In this document: piece by piece, positions 23,397-34,190 of the stretch
How positions within the stretch are numbered: position 1 is the first letter of the stretch
Layout of the letters: every line of letters starts with the position of its first letter
DNA from: Cephalopachus bancanus
Taxonomy: Eukaryota; Chordata; Mammalia; Primates; Tarsiidae
Direction of reading: 5' to 3'
NCBI GenBank assembly: GCA_027257055.1
Contig: JAPVLO010000182.1
Location: 6,200,001-6,264,000, forward strand
DNA length: 64,000 bases
Translations under genes and position numbers: made by a program
The notes under the pieces: model-generated
Seen by the model: the letters and a program-made list of their open reading frames with translations, nothing else
Databases searched by the model: none
Told to the model about the DNA's origin: nothing

Positions 23397-23685
23397 TTTT
23401 TTTTTTTTGAGTTGGAATTTCACTCCGTCGCCCAGACTGGAGTGCAGTGGCCGCTCCCGGCCACTGCAGCCTCGACCCGCTGGGTTCCGGTGATCCTTCC
23501 GCCTCAGCCTTGCGAGTTGCCGGAACTACAGGTGCGCGCTACCACACCCGGCTGATTTTTGATTTACTGTAGAGATGAGGTCTCGTCAGGTTGCCCAGGC
23601 GGGTCTTAAACCTGCGGGCTCAGGCAGTCCACTCACCTCAGCCTCCCAAAGGCGCGGGATGACAGGCTGAGCCACCGAGCCCGGC
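23397..23685 (-). repeat. Alu, young, in ERV-A pol
   Basis: Full reverse Alu of the form without the left-arm deletion. The duplication AGGAAACCTTT / AGGAAGCCTTT is at 23386-23396 and 23686-23696. Confidence 0.95.
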
Positions 23686-23696
23686 AGGAAGCCTTT

Positions 23697-24660
23697 CTTA
23701 CCCTTAAGCAGGCTTTCCTAGAAGCCCCTGCCTTGGGATTCCCTGATGTAACTCGGGAATTTAATCTCTTCATTCATGAGAAAAAGGAATGGCCCTGGGA
23801 GTTCTAACCCAGAACATAGGACCCTGGCAAAAGCCCGTGGCATATCTGTCCAAACAGATAGACACAGTAGCAGCCAGATGGCCATCCTGCCTGTGGGCCC
23901 TGACTGCCACTGCTCTCTTGGCCGAAGAGGCAGACAAACTTACCATGGGACAAATCCTGAACATCAAAGACCCTCCTGCAGTCACGGCCTTAATGGACCA
24001 AGGGCACCATGGGCTCACCAATCCATGCATGAGCCACTACCAAGGCCTTCAGTGTGGAAACTGCCAGGTGCACCTAGAGACATTAAATCCAGCCACTTTC
24101 TTACCTGCCAAACCAGGATCCCCCCAGACCATGACGGTATCGAAACAACAGACAAGATCTACTCAAGCCACCCAGATCTCACAGATCAGCCTTTGCCTTC
24201 TCCGGACTGTGTCCTCTACTGATGGAAGCAGCTTCCAGTCAAATGGGAAGCCTTTGGCAGGATATGCGGTCATTATGGAAACAGAAGTAATAGAACCAAG
24301 GGCCCTCCCAATGGGATGGACAGCTCAATGGGCAGAACTAATAGCTTTAATCAGGGCCCTGGAATTAAGCAAAGGACAGAAGGTAAATATCTACACAGAC
24401 TCAAGATATGCCTTTGCCACCCTCCATATGCATGGGGCCTCTACAAAGAAAGAGGACTCCTTACCTCAGGAGGAGAAGCTATCAAACATCAAGCTGAAAT
24501 CTTACGCCTCCTAGAAGCAGTCTGGCATCCCATGGCCATTGCAGTCATCCACGGCCAAGGACACCAAAAGGGAAAGGGTTCCTTAATCAAAGGAAACCAA
24601 AGGGCAGACATGGAAGCCAAATGGACAGCCATGATAGCGACCCCTCAGGTCCCTCTTGGC
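23697..24660 (+). pseudogene. ERV-A RT connection and RNase H remnant
   Basis: Continues pol after the Alu. The connection domain runs about 23700-24180 in the 23789-24514 frame. RNase H follows with its acidic residues: Thr-Asp-Gly-Ser at 24218-24229, Ala-Glu-Leu at about 24331, and Thr-Asp-Ser at 24395-24403. After about 24450 the protein continues in the frame starting at 24316, where the His-Gly-Gln...Asn-Gln-Arg-Ala-Asp end of the fold is found. One frameshift splits an otherwise recognisable domain. Confidence 0.85.
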
Positions 24661-25031
24661 AAAATTTTAACGATCTCAGCCCTGCCCAGATGCCCAAGCT
24701 ACGCCCAGGAAGAAGAAAACTGGATGAAAAGGGAAAAGGTACCAAGGGCTCAGACGGATGGTGACTTCCTGATGGACGGCGCTTTGTCCCAAACCACCTG
24801 GCCTATCTCCTGGTTCACCAACATCATGAAGACACCCATATGGGAAAAATGGCATCAGAAACCTTAGTAAGCTAGTATTGCTATATGGCCAGACTCCCAT
24901 CGCTTTAAAAGTTGCATGTATAGACACCTGGATTCATCACTCCCGAGTAAAACCTGGCGCACCACTGGAGAGCTCAGCCAACTGGACGGCAACCAGAGAC
25001 CCTAAGAACCCCCTCAAAATCACTCTCTGAG
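24661..25031 (+). pseudogene. ERV-A integrase, central domain deleted
   Basis: The N-terminal segment runs to about 24868. A C-terminal piece with Trp-Ile-His-His-Ser-Arg-Val-Lys (about 24930-24950) follows after fewer than 60 bases. In a complete integrase several hundred bases with the catalytic D,D-35-E core lie between them, so the core is deleted. The reading frame ends TGA at 25029. Confidence 0.75.
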
Positions 25032-25177
25032 TTCACCATCTTGCCTCCAGAGAACTTACAGAGCATCAGCCCTGCTTAGTCACTCCGGAAGCTGACTATT
25101 CTACACGCGGCGGAAGCCCGAGGAGACAGCCATCAAAACCGTAAATAAACGGTTTCACTGGTTGTTAATTCACTAAA

Positions 25178-26598
25178 TGTGTTGCTATCACCCTTTAACC
25201 CTCACCCTTTTCATTCTGATTGTCTTGGCTCTGAGCGTGGGCCCAATTGCTATAACCCCCACTGATTGGAAATGTGGCAAGAAGTCTATGTTGCTATTTC
25301 TGTATTTCTCATGCATAGGATGAATTACTGCTTTATTTTGTTTACAATAGGAATGTATATGTTAATCAGTCCCAGAAACTGCGCTATACAAAATTTTGGT
25401 CCTGAGGCATGATCCAGACTCACAAGCGAAGGTAACTGGATCATCCCCTCTCCATTGCTGACATGTCACTGTACCAGATTTGGCCCCTTTGGTGCCGCAC
25501 TAGACCAATGTGTCACCTCATGGCAAAAGAGCGGTGAAGTCATTCTCTGGATTCGTGAAGTGTCATCTGCCCTTGTAACCTACCTTACTGCCCGGAATGC
25601 TATATTTGTTATCCTTCTCTTCGCCCACAAGAACACATTCCTTCCCCAAAGCCTATTCCCACACAGGCCAAAACCCCGCCTTCTGTTCCAACCAGTAAAT
25701 GTCAGGACCCCATAATAAAATCAAGGATTCAATCATGCTCTTGTAACATCGTTTACCCCCATATGCCAAGAAGATGTTTTAAAACATCTTTTTAAACATC
25801 TGTGCTAAGAATGGAAAGGCATACTGGACAGGAAAAATATATAACAACCCTTACTGGGGTCTGCCGGACCCAACCTGCCCTGACGTTTCCCAAGCCTGTT
25901 GGGTCACTTCTGATATAGTTCACCAATATAAGCCAGATAAACCTCTTACCTTAGACCCTCGTCTAAATCAAATGTTAAATGCAACACATCGCCTCCTTAA
26001 TGATACTAACCCTAACCTGGCCAATGACTGTTGGCTCTGTTTGTTCACTGCTGCCCACACCCTGTTCTGCTGCAACTCCAATAGGACAGGAAATTATAAA
26101 TGTTAACCCGATGACCAATTGTCCGGAGCCTCATGAAATGGATACTATACTAACCCGGTCGAATTGTCCCAAAAGGCCTCCAAATGCCTGACAGACAAAA
26201 TGAGAACGAAGCCCGTTGGCAACCTAACCAACAGCCAGTGTCACCAGGTTACTGATATCCAGGAACTTGGCCCTCACCTGACAGCCAAATTCTGGTGCCG
26301 ACCTCTTACAGGCCTTTTCTTCACATGCGGAACAAACGCTTACCAATGCCTACCGGCCAACTGGGCAGGAACCTGTACTCTGGCCTTCCTCACTCCACAA
26401 ATAAACATTGTTCCCAATAACCAATCTCGTACAGTGCGTGTAGCAGCATACACCCGAAGAAGAGCCATCCAAGTTATACCCCTGTTAATTGGACCAGGGA
26501 TAACAGCTGGAATAGGCCCTGGACCAGGAGGCATCGTGGCCTCAAGCATAGACTCTCATCAACTGTCTAAGGACTTAACGGATGACATAGAACAGTAG
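25178..26598 (+). pseudogene. ERV-A envelope surface subunit remnant
   Basis: Receptor-binding subunit. A hydrophobic signal-like start is at 25178. Stops occur at about 25320-25380 and through 25700. The Cys-Trp-Leu-Cys motif that covalently links surface and transmembrane subunits in gammaretroviruses is at 26029-26040. An open frame of 144 codons (26164-26598) holds the surface C-terminus, a basic cleavage-like Arg-Arg-Arg (about 26455-26463) and a Gly/Pro/Ile-rich fusion-peptide-like stretch. Confidence 0.8.
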
Positions 26599-26609
26599 CT
26601 GCATCATTA

Positions 26610-27023
26610 GTGGCCCTTCAAGATCCATTCGATTCCTTAGCTGAAGTAGTTTTACAAGATAGGACCCTAAACCTGCTAACTGCTGAAAAGGGAGGGCTTT
26701 GTCTCTTCCTAAACGAGGAATGCTGCTTTTATGTAAATAAGTCGGGTGATGTGGGACATGGTCCAGCAATTAAGAGAAGAATCACAAAAAGAAGACAAGA
26801 ATTGGCTAATTCTTGTCTGAATTGGAACAGTATTTGGAGTTGGGCATCCTGGCTTCTCCCATTAGCTGGACCCCTCCTCACGGTCCTATGGGCACTCCTG
26901 TTTGGGCCCTGCATTCTTAACCTAATAGTTCAATGTGTTTCCTCCCGCCTAGAATCCATAAAATTCCAAATGTTTCTCCACGATTGTGAACAACTTCCTC
27001 TGCACAATGTGGAAAGCAGGTGA
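26610..27023 (+). pseudogene. ERV-A envelope transmembrane subunit remnant
   Basis: A 137-codon open frame in a different phase from the surface part. It has the immunosuppressive-type segment followed by an intact C-X6-C-C (Cys-Leu-Phe-Leu-Asn-Glu-Glu-Cys-Cys). A membrane span is at about 26843-26935 (Trp-Leu-Leu-Pro-Leu-Ala-Gly...), then a cytoplasmic tail with Cys, then a stop. The junction with the previous frame is a frameshift. Confidence 0.85.
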
Positions 27024-27051
27024 TGCCCCTTAGAAAATTTTAAAGGGCATC

Positions 27052-27062
27052 AAAGGGGGGAA
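27052..27062 (+). promoter_or_regulatory. ERV-A polypurine tract
   Basis: AAAGGGGGGAA directly before the 3' LTR TG; primes plus-strand DNA synthesis in retroviruses. Confidence 0.75.
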
Positions 27063-27815
27063 TGAGATCGAAAAAACAGGAATTAAGCAGGAATGCTGAC
27101 CTTAAGGGTCTCATCTTAAGCAAGCAACTGCTTGCCATCTCTGCTTCTATAAATATGCTTTAAGTAAGCAACTACATGGCATTTTCCTTAACTGCAATCT
27201 CTGTTTCTGTAAGTACGCTTTATTACACCTCATATGGAAATGTCCATAAAAATGTCTACTTCAGGCCGGGCTTGGTGGCTCAGCCTGTAATCCCGCGCCT
27301 TTGGGAGGCCGAGGTGAGTGGATTGCCTGAGCCCGGGGGTTCGAGACCCTCCCAGGCAACTTGGCGAGACCTCCTCTCTACAATAAATCAAAAATCAGCC
27401 GGGCGTAGTAGCACGCGCCTGTAGTTCCAGCTTCTTGGCAGGCTGAGGCGGAGGGATCGCCGGAGCCCAGCGGGTCGAGGCTGCGGTGGCCGGGAGCGGC
27501 TACTGCACTCCAGTCTGGGCGACAGAGTGAGACTCCAACTCAAAAAAAAAAAGTCTACTTCAATGCTTGTTGTAGAAGTAACCATTCCCAGTCCTAAATT
27601 TCAAATTGCAAACCCACCAATGGCAAATCCATGTGTGTCGTTACCAAAAAGCTCTATAAAAGCAGCTTGAAAATGAGGATCGGGGCTCAGGTTTCAGGAG
27701 GCTATGGCACCTGAGACTTCCGGAATAAACACCTTCGATTCTCCTCTCAGTCTCTGGTGCCTGTTCTGAGTGCATTCATCCCTGTTCCCAGCGAGTTGCT
27801 GCAGTTGCTGTAACA
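27063..27815 (+). repeat. ERV-A 3' LTR, split by an Alu
   Basis: TGAGATCG...TTGCTGTAACA. After removing the Alu and one duplication copy it is about 454 bp, equal to the 5' LTR. Confidence 0.92.
27264..27552 (+). repeat. Alu, young, in ERV-A 3' LTR
   Basis: Full-length. The duplication GTCTACTTCA is at 27254-27263 and 27553-27562. Confidence 0.95.
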
Positions 27816-27819
27816 GAAA

Positions 27820-28379
27820 CAGGATATGCCTCTGCTTAGAGGCCTGAGGACACATACTGAGGTAGGGAAATCTGTGGATAATGCAATGGTTCTAAACAGC
27901 TCGCAGAAAGAACCTGGGAGTTCGGGGAAACAAAAGGGAGACTGGGCTGACACCCTCTGCTTCTGGCTTCTAGGAGGCTGTGGATTGACCAGGACTCGTG
28001 GCCACTCCACACACTCACGTCTCAGCTCCTGATACCTACAGGATCTTCTGAAGATGAAACCACAGACGCTTCTCAGCTGACTCCACACTCTCACTTGACA
28101 ACTTCCAGTGGTTTGCAGAGGCCTCTGAAGCACACGGCAGGCCCCCAGATGAAGAGCACTGCGTAAGGTAGCATCTGATAACTCCACAAGCAAACTGAGA
28201 ATCTTCTCCGGGGAATGCAGACGGGCTTTCCTGACAGCAGCACCATGCTTCCATTCCGGACACAATTGCCCTTCTAACCTCAGATCTTTCTGGACTCAGT
28301 CACCCAAGAAATGCAGTCCCGCAGAGCACTCGTCTCCCAGGGCCTCGCGTGCTGCTGCTGGTTTGCCTCTCCATTCAGT
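27820..28379. other. Unique GC-balanced sequence
   Basis: A 172-codon minus-strand open frame (27747-28265) starts inside the LTR edge and has no known domain; I do not call it a gene. Confidence 0.35.
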
Positions 28380-28690
28380 TTTCTGAGTGGCAGAAGCGCA
28401 CATTAGGTCATTTGAAATGATTTCATTTGTGCACAGCAAGTGACGGGCAGGAAATCGCTGAGCCGGAGGCAGCAGCCGGGTGCAGGCGGCCATGCGGGCA
28501 GATCGATGCGGGAGAGCTGGATGGAATTGACCTCCCTTCATGGACGGAGGCGGCTTCACTGTAAGGAGTTTTAATTACAGCGCCGAAGTGTGTTTGTCTT
28601 ATAAAGCACATCAGGGATGAAATATTAAAAGGCACATGCTCCTTTCCAAGAGCATGAGTTTTTCTGCCAGTGTATTTTATTGGAACAATA
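28380..28690. promoter_or_regulatory. Candidate conserved non-coding block
   Basis: Non-repetitive, CpG-containing and flanked by AT-rich motifs: GTCATTTGAAATGATTTCAT (contains the palindrome ATTTGAAAT and AAATGATTT) and TTTTAATTACAG (homeodomain-type TAATTA). No repeat family fits. Conservation cannot be seen from one sequence. Confidence 0.3.
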
Positions 28691-28769
28691 ATCCTGACGA
28701 AATTAAAGTAACACTCAAGCCCCTGCGAGGGAGAGTTGATGGAAATAAAGGCATCTTTGTCATAAGAGA

Positions 28770-28960
28770 TGACTACCCTTTATTTAGTGCCAACCATGCG
28801 CCAACCTTCTTCTATACTCGCTGGTTTATTTAACCTTCCTGAGGACCCTGTCAGGACTTACACAGGGGGAGACTGAGGCTTAGAGCAATGTGTTCGAGGT
28901 CACAGCTAGGAAGGTCAGAGTTGAAATTTCAACCAGGGCCACCTGATTCTATAAAACTTC
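28770..28960 (-). repeat. MIR relic
   Basis: GAGACTGAGGCTTAGAGCAATG and GAGGTCACAGCTAGGAAGGTCAG match the MIR core in reverse. Confidence 0.75.
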
Positions 28961-28997
28961 ATCTTTTTCTTTTTGATTAATATTATTATTCCTATTT

Positions 28998-29261
28998 GGA
29001 GTCGGGGTCTCACTCTGTTGCCTGGGCTGGAGTGCAGTGGCACTATCATGACTACCACAGCCTCAACCTGCTGGGCTCAGGCGATCCTTCCTCCTCAGCC
29101 TTCCAAGTAACTGGAACTAGGGGCATGCGCCACTGTACCCGGCTCACTTTTTGATTTATTGTAGAGATGAGGCCAAGTTGCCCAGACTGGTCTCGAACCC
29201 CTGGGCTCAGGCAATCCTCTCGAAGTGCTGAGATTACAGGTGTGAGCCACTGCGCCCGGCT
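28998..29261 (-). repeat. Alu, intermediate age
   Basis: Reverse dimer missing about 25 bp in the left arm (AATCCTCTCGAAGTGCTGAG), ending CACTGCGCCCGGC. Confidence 0.9.
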
Positions 29262-29453
29262 TAATATCTTTAAATTTAATGCTTTTCCCCCAAAGTAACA
29301 AATATATATAGTCTAGAAGATCAAAAGCTATAACTGGGTTTGTAGCAAAACCCTGCAATCTTTAACCCAGTGCCACAGCCCCCATTCCTGCTCAGGGTGA
29401 TGTCCACTGTCTTAGTCAGGATGCTCTAAGGAAATAGAACTAATAGGGTGGTG

Positions 29454-29455
<2 letters not shown>

Positions 29456-29499
<44 letters not shown>
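29456..29499 (+). repeat. (TG)n microsatellite
   Basis: About 20 GT units followed by TACGCGTGCATATGTGTG. Confidence 0.95.
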
Positions 29500-29502
<3 letters not shown>

Positions 29503-29970
29503 CGTGCATATGTGTGTAGGGTGAAGAAGAGAGGTATTTATTTTAAGGAACTGGCTAATATGATTCTGGAGGTCGGAAGTACCCAACCTGAAGAGTAGGT
29601 GGGCACACTGGAGACCCAGGTGGGCACGCTGGTGGCCCAGGTGATGTTGACCCAGCTGGCGAAGGCCATCTATTGGCAGAATTCCTTCTTGCTTGGGGGA
29701 AGTTGGGCTTTGTTCTCTTAGGCTTTCTTTCTTTCTTTCTTTCTTTCTTTTTTACCTCTTGTCTGTGTTATCTTTTAAAAAAAATTTTTATTGTGAAGAT
29801 GTGGGGTACAATTCAGGGTTAGGTATACAAACATTGATCATGCAGGTACCCCTGGTAATGAGGTATGCCCCTCCCTCCCCTAGCAGTTTCCCTCAACTGC
29901 CAATCCCATTCCCCACAACAGTTTCCCATGACTGCCAATCGCTTTCTTATAGCATTATAATTGTTCAAGG

Positions 29971-30405
29971 TCATCTTATGAATGAGAACATATGGAACTC
30001 TGTTCTTTGTTTCTGTGATAAATCACTGAGTATGATCGACTCCAAATCCATCCAGGTTGCTGCAAAGTCCATATATTGGTTGTACTTTATGGCTGCATAA
30101 TATTCCATTGTGTATATGTACCACATTTTTTTAATCCAGTTTAGCTTTGATGGGTAACATGGTTGGTTCCATGTTTTTGCTATTGTGAATAGAGCTGCAA
30201 TAAACATACGTGCGCAGGTATCTTCTTTGTAGAATAATTTGAGTTCTTCCGAGTATATTTCCAATAGGGGAATTGCTGGGTCATATGGAAGGTCAATTTC
30301 TAGTTCTTTTAGAGATCTCCAGACTGTCTTCCAGAGAGGTTGTACAAGTTTGCATTCCCACCAGCAGTGTAGAGCATTCCTTTTTCTCCACAACCCCACC
30401 AGCAT
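29971..30405 (-). pseudogene. L1 ORF2 C-terminal fragment
   Basis: A 144-codon open stretch with the L1 ORF2 C-terminal signature around Met-Glu-Tyr-Tyr-Ala-Ala-Ile-Lys. ORF2 encodes endonuclease and reverse transcriptase; only the end is here, without the RT core. Confidence 0.85.
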
Positions 30406-30576
30406 CTGTTGTTTGTTTTATTCATGATGGCCATTCTTACAGGGGTTAGGTGGCAGCTCAATGTGGTTTTGATTTGCATTTCTCTGATGATGAGTGAGGC
30501 TGAGCACTTTTTCATGTGTCTGTTGGCTGCCTGTATATCTTCTTTTGAGAAGTGTCTATTCATGTCTTTTGCCCAC

Positions 30577-30871
30577 TTTTTTTTTTTTTTTTTTTTTGAG
30601 CTGGAGTCTCACTCTGTCGCCCAGACTGGAGTGCAGTGGCCGCTTCCGGCCACCGCAGCCTCGACCTGCTGGGCTCCGGCGATCCTTCCGCCTCAGCCTT
30701 CCGAGTAGCCGGAATTACAGGCGCGCGCTACCACACCCGGCTGATTTTTTGATTTATTGTAGAGATGAGGTCTCGCTGCCCAGGCGGGTCTCGAACCCGC
30801 GGGCTCAGGCAATCCACTCACCTCAGCCTCCCAAAGGTGCGGGATTACAGGCTGAGCCACCGAGCCCGGCT
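30577..30871 (-). repeat. Alu, young, in L1
   Basis: Full-length reverse Alu with the 5-nt deletion. The duplication TCTTTTGCCCAC is at 30565-30576 and 30872-30883. Confidence 0.95.
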
Positions 30872-31085
30872 TCTTTTGCCCACTTTTTAAAGGGACTGTT
30901 TGCTTTTTCCCCCTTTGGTGCGTTTGGGTTCCTTGTAGATCCTAGATGTTAGGCCTTTGTCATATATACAGTTGGCAAATATTTTTTCCCATTCTGTGGT
31001 CTGTCTCACTGCTTTCTTGATGGTTTCTTTTGCTTTGCAGAAGCTTGTTGATTTGATGAGGTTCCACTTATCTATCTTATTTCTT

Positions 31086-31376
31086 TTTTTTTTTTTTTTT
31101 TTGAGTTGGAGTCTCCCTCTGTCGCCCAGACTGGAGTGCAGTGGCCGTTCCTGGCCACCGCAACCTCGACTTGCTGGGCTCCGCGATCCTTCCGCCTCAG
31201 CCTTCCAAGGAGTCGAAATTACAGGCGCACGCTACCACGCCTGGCTGATTTTTTTTATTTATGGTAGAGATGAGGTCTCGCTGCCCAGGTGGGTCTCAAA
31301 CCCGCGGGTTCAGGCAATCCACTCACCTCAGCCTCCCAAAGGTGCGGGATTACAGGCTGAGCCACCGAGCCCGGCT
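31086..31376 (-). repeat. Alu, young, in L1
   Basis: Full-length reverse Alu with the 5-nt deletion and slightly diverged. The duplication TATCTTATTTCTT is at 31073-31085 and 31377-31389. Confidence 0.95.
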
Positions 31377-31504
31377 TATCTTATTTCTTAAGGTATTGAC
31401 CTATAGGGTTCTGAGGAGGAATTGGTTTCCAGTTCCAATTTCCATAAGAGTGTCTCCTGCATTTTCTAAGATTCTTATAGTGTGAGGTTTTATGTTTAGG
31501 TCAC

Positions 31505-31787
31505 TTCCAGACTTCTAACTCTACTGTAAGGCTACAGTAATCAAAACAGCCTGGCATTGGTATAAAAACAGGCACATAGACCAATGGAACAGGACAGAGA
31601 TTCCAGAAGCAATGTCTCAATTCCTCAACCAACTCATCTTTGACAAAGCCTCCAACAACAACTACTGGGGAGAGGAAAACCTATTCAGTAAATGGTGCTG
31701 GGAAAACTGGTTGTCCACATGCAGAAGATTGAAACGGGACCCCTACCTATCACCATACACAAAAATTAACACTAAATGGGTCAAAGA
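31505..31787 (+). pseudogene. L1 ORF2 inverted segment
   Basis: Plus-strand L1 ORF2 sequence with a 67-codon open part at 31612-31815. Its end joins, in an intact L1, the start of the minus-strand segment at about 31504. Confidence 0.85.
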
Positions 31788-31877
31788 TCTCTTAGGCTTT
31801 CAACTGAATGGATGAGGCCTTCTACACCATGGAGAGCATCTACTTTACTCAGAACCCACCAATTTAAATGTTAATCT

Positions 31878-32153
31878 CGGCCACGTGTGGTGGTTTATGC
31901 CTGTAATCCCAGCACTTTGGGCCACCGCTCACTTGAGTTCAGGAGTTCTGAGACCAGCCTGGCAACATAGCAAGACCTTATCTCTAAAAAAATTTTTTTA
32001 AATTCTCCGAGTGGTGGCGCATGTCTGTAGTCCCAACTGCTTGGGAGGCTGAGGCAGAAAAATCGCCTGAGCCCAGGAGGTCAAGGCTGTGGTAAGCCAT
32101 GATTGTGCCACCACACCCTAGCCTAGGTGACAGAGTGAGACTCCATTAAAAAC
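31878..32153 (+). repeat. Alu, old
   Basis: Diverged dimer with a left-arm deletion after GCACTTTGGG and a tail of AAAACAAACAAAA. Confidence 0.85.
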
Positions 32154-32159
32154 AAACAA

Positions 32160-33072
32160 AAAATTTCTGGAAAAGACAAATCTACAGAGCTGGAAAGCGA
32201 ATCTCTGTTTGCCTGGAGGTGTGGTGGGGTGGGGCTGATCGCACATGGCACAGCCTTTCTGTGCAGTAATGGGCTATCCTAAACCCGATTGGGGTGATTG
32301 CTGCCCAACCGAATAAATTAACTAAAAGTCATCAGAAGGTGTATTTATAATGGGGAATTGTGTAACGTGTAAATTACTGTCAATGTGGTAAGTATAGAAA
32401 AAAAAGCCAGACATCATCTCCCCCCGTCCCCCAAAAAGACTGAAAAACTCTTCCCTTGGGAAGTGGATGAAAAAGAATCACTGAGCTTCCGAGCTCACCA
32501 TGGATCTAGATTTTAGGGGTGTGCCAACCTCAAAGTCTTTTTCCCTTTCATTTGGCTACTCTGCCTTCCTGTCCTTGGAGCGAGGAAATGGCACCGGAAA
32601 CTCCTTCTGCTCAAGACAGTGATGCCGGGGAAGGGAGGCGAGAGGAGCACGTTGGGCTCCCCTGAGCTGCCTCCCCCACAGGCAACCTCCTCAGCTCACC
32701 CGGCCCGGCAGCCTCTTCGTCTCCGCTTTTAGCTGTGACTTTAGTCATCTAAGCACAGAGCACAAAGGCCCAAATTATCCGTGTGAGCAAGTTCAACCCA
32801 CGCATCTCAGCTCCAGCCCTGTCAAGACAGTCCTGAAGGGGCAGCTCTCAGCAAGGACACAAAGCCCCAGGTAGGGGCCGGCAGCCCAGCCCAGGCAAGC
32901 AGCTTTGCTGACCAGCGGCGGCTGAGGGTGGCCCGGACAGCAGGTCAAGGGCCAGGTCCATGCACCCCAAACCACCCAGGGGGAATCAGACCCACCAGAT
33001 GGAGGGAAGGAGTGTAGAAAGGAATAGTGGAACAGAAAACATCCTTGTGACCATAGGCCACAGCTGTCTAGA
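32160..33072. other. Unique, partly GC-rich sequence
   Basis: 32560-32990 is GC-rich but has no CpG-island density, open gene or repeat I can name. Confidence 0.35.
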
Positions 33073-33358
33073 CTTTTTTTTTTTTTTGAGTTGAAGCCTC
33101 ACTCTGTCACCCAGGCTGGAGTGCAGTGGCATGCTCACAGCCGCCACAGCCTCGACCTGCTGGGCTCAGGCGATCCTTCAGCCTCAGCCGCCCGAGCAGC
33201 CGGATCTACAGGTGCACACCACCATGCCTGGCTAATTTTTTTTATTTATGGTAGAGATGAGGTCTTACCTAGGCTGGTCTTACACCCCTGGGCTCAGGCA
33301 GTACTCTCGCTTTGACCTCCCAAAGTGCAGGAATTAAAGACATGAGCCACCGCACCCA
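33073..33358 (-). repeat. Alu, intermediate age
   Basis: Reverse dimer, linker TTTTATTTATGGTAGAGATG, left arm shortened. Confidence 0.9.
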
Positions 33359-33379
33359 GTTGTCTAGACTTTTTAACAC

Positions 33380-33530
33380 TTTGCAGAACTCTTATTTAAC
33401 CCTTACAAGCTCCAGGCAAAGTTGGCATTAAAATTCCCAAGAAACTGAGAGAGGGAAGCAAGAAAATCAGTGGCAGAACTGGGGACTCAAAGTCAGTTCC
33501 TTTGACTTAATGATATGCACTGTACTATGT
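33380..33530 (-). repeat. MIR relic
   Basis: AAGAAACTGAGAGAGGGAAG then GTGGCAGAACTGGGGACTC, reverse MIR core, diverged. Confidence 0.65.
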
Positions 33531-33539
33531 AGGCATGTG

Positions 33540-33700
33540 TATCTCTGTTCACTATATACATGCGGTCTACATGTAGTATTTATAGTGTGTGTTTCTATAT
33601 AGTATATGTCCAATATCTGTGTATATATCTATATACACGCATATGAGCATCTCTGTGTATATAAGCATACGTGTGTGTGTTTGGATGTGTGCATTGAGTG
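33540..33700. repeat. Degenerate TA/TG-rich tract
   Basis: Runs of TATATCTATATACACG and GTGTGTGTTTGGATG; simple-sequence origin. Short open frames here are artefacts. Confidence 0.6.
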
Positions 33701-33767
33701 TACATTGCGAATTAGGCCTTATTTTAAACTCATTACATTTTGTTCTCATCCACTATGAAGCAGGTAC

Positions 33768-34040
33768 TTTTTTTGAGCCAGGGTCTTACTCTGTTGCCCA
33801 GAGTAAGTGCAGTGTTATGATCCTTGCCCACTGCAGCCTCAAATGCCTGGTCTCAGGCAATCTTCCTCCTTAGCCTCCAGAGTAGCTGGAACTACAAGTG
33901 TGTGCCACCACACCTGGCTAATTTTTTATTTTATTTTATTTTTGGTACAGACGAGGTCTCACTGTGTTGGGGCTGGTTTCAAGCTCCTGGCCTCGAGCAA
34001 GCCACCCCAAATGCAGGTGTGAGCCACTGCACTCAGCCTG
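33768..34040 (-). repeat. Alu, old
   Basis: Diverged reverse dimer with (TTTTA) repeats in the linker and a deleted left arm. Confidence 0.85.
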
Positions 34041-34190
34041 AAGTAGGTACTTTGTCACAGATGAGGAAACTGAGGCACAGAGAGATCCCCTTGCCCAAGG
34101 TCACAGTGTCCAAGTGGCCGAGCTGGGATTCGAGCTCACGTCGTCCAATGTACTTTCACGACGCCACGCTGCCTGCCTCTGGAACCACCA
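34041..34190 (-). repeat. MIR relic
   Basis: Well preserved reverse core: GATGAGGAAACTGAGGCACA and CCAAGGTCACAG...GAGCTGGGATTCGAGCTC. Confidence 0.85.

Larger units (their letters stand above)
19247..27815 (+). mobile_element. ERV-A: gammaretrovirus-like provirus, defective
   Basis: Full LTR-gag-pro-pol-env-LTR layout with a 4-bp flanking duplication GAAA (19243-19246 and 27816-27819), normal for gammaretroviruses. The PBS resembles tRNA-Gly. Env carries a CWLC motif and a CX6CC immunosuppressive-type region, both known features of class I envelopes. By eye the LTRs differ at about one site in nine or ten, so it is an old insertion. All genes carry stops or frameshifts; most of integrase is deleted. 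Three Alus inserted later (gag, pol and 3' LTR). I cannot name the family. Confidence 0.9.
29728..31787 (-). mobile_element. L1 retrotransposon, 5'-truncated and 5'-inverted
   Basis: Bounded by the 14-bp duplication TCTCTTAGGCTTTC at 29714-29727 and 31788-31801. The main part (about 29751-31504) is the 3' end of an L1 in minus orientation: ORF2 C-terminus, short 3' UTR, AATAAA-like signal and a tail expanded to (GAAA)n, seen as (TTTC)n at 29728-29750. The distal part (about 31508-31790) is ORF2 sequence in plus orientation that lies immediately upstream in an intact L1. This is the known product of twin priming. Two Alus are nested inside. Confidence 0.9.

Noticed and set aside
26164..27023. 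ERV-A env as a possible captured (syncytin-like) host gene
   Set aside because: Surface and TM parts are in different frames, with several stops upstream; no intact envelope.
27747..28265. 172-codon minus-strand frame
   Set aside because: Starts in the ERV-A LTR and has no recognisable domain or gene structure.
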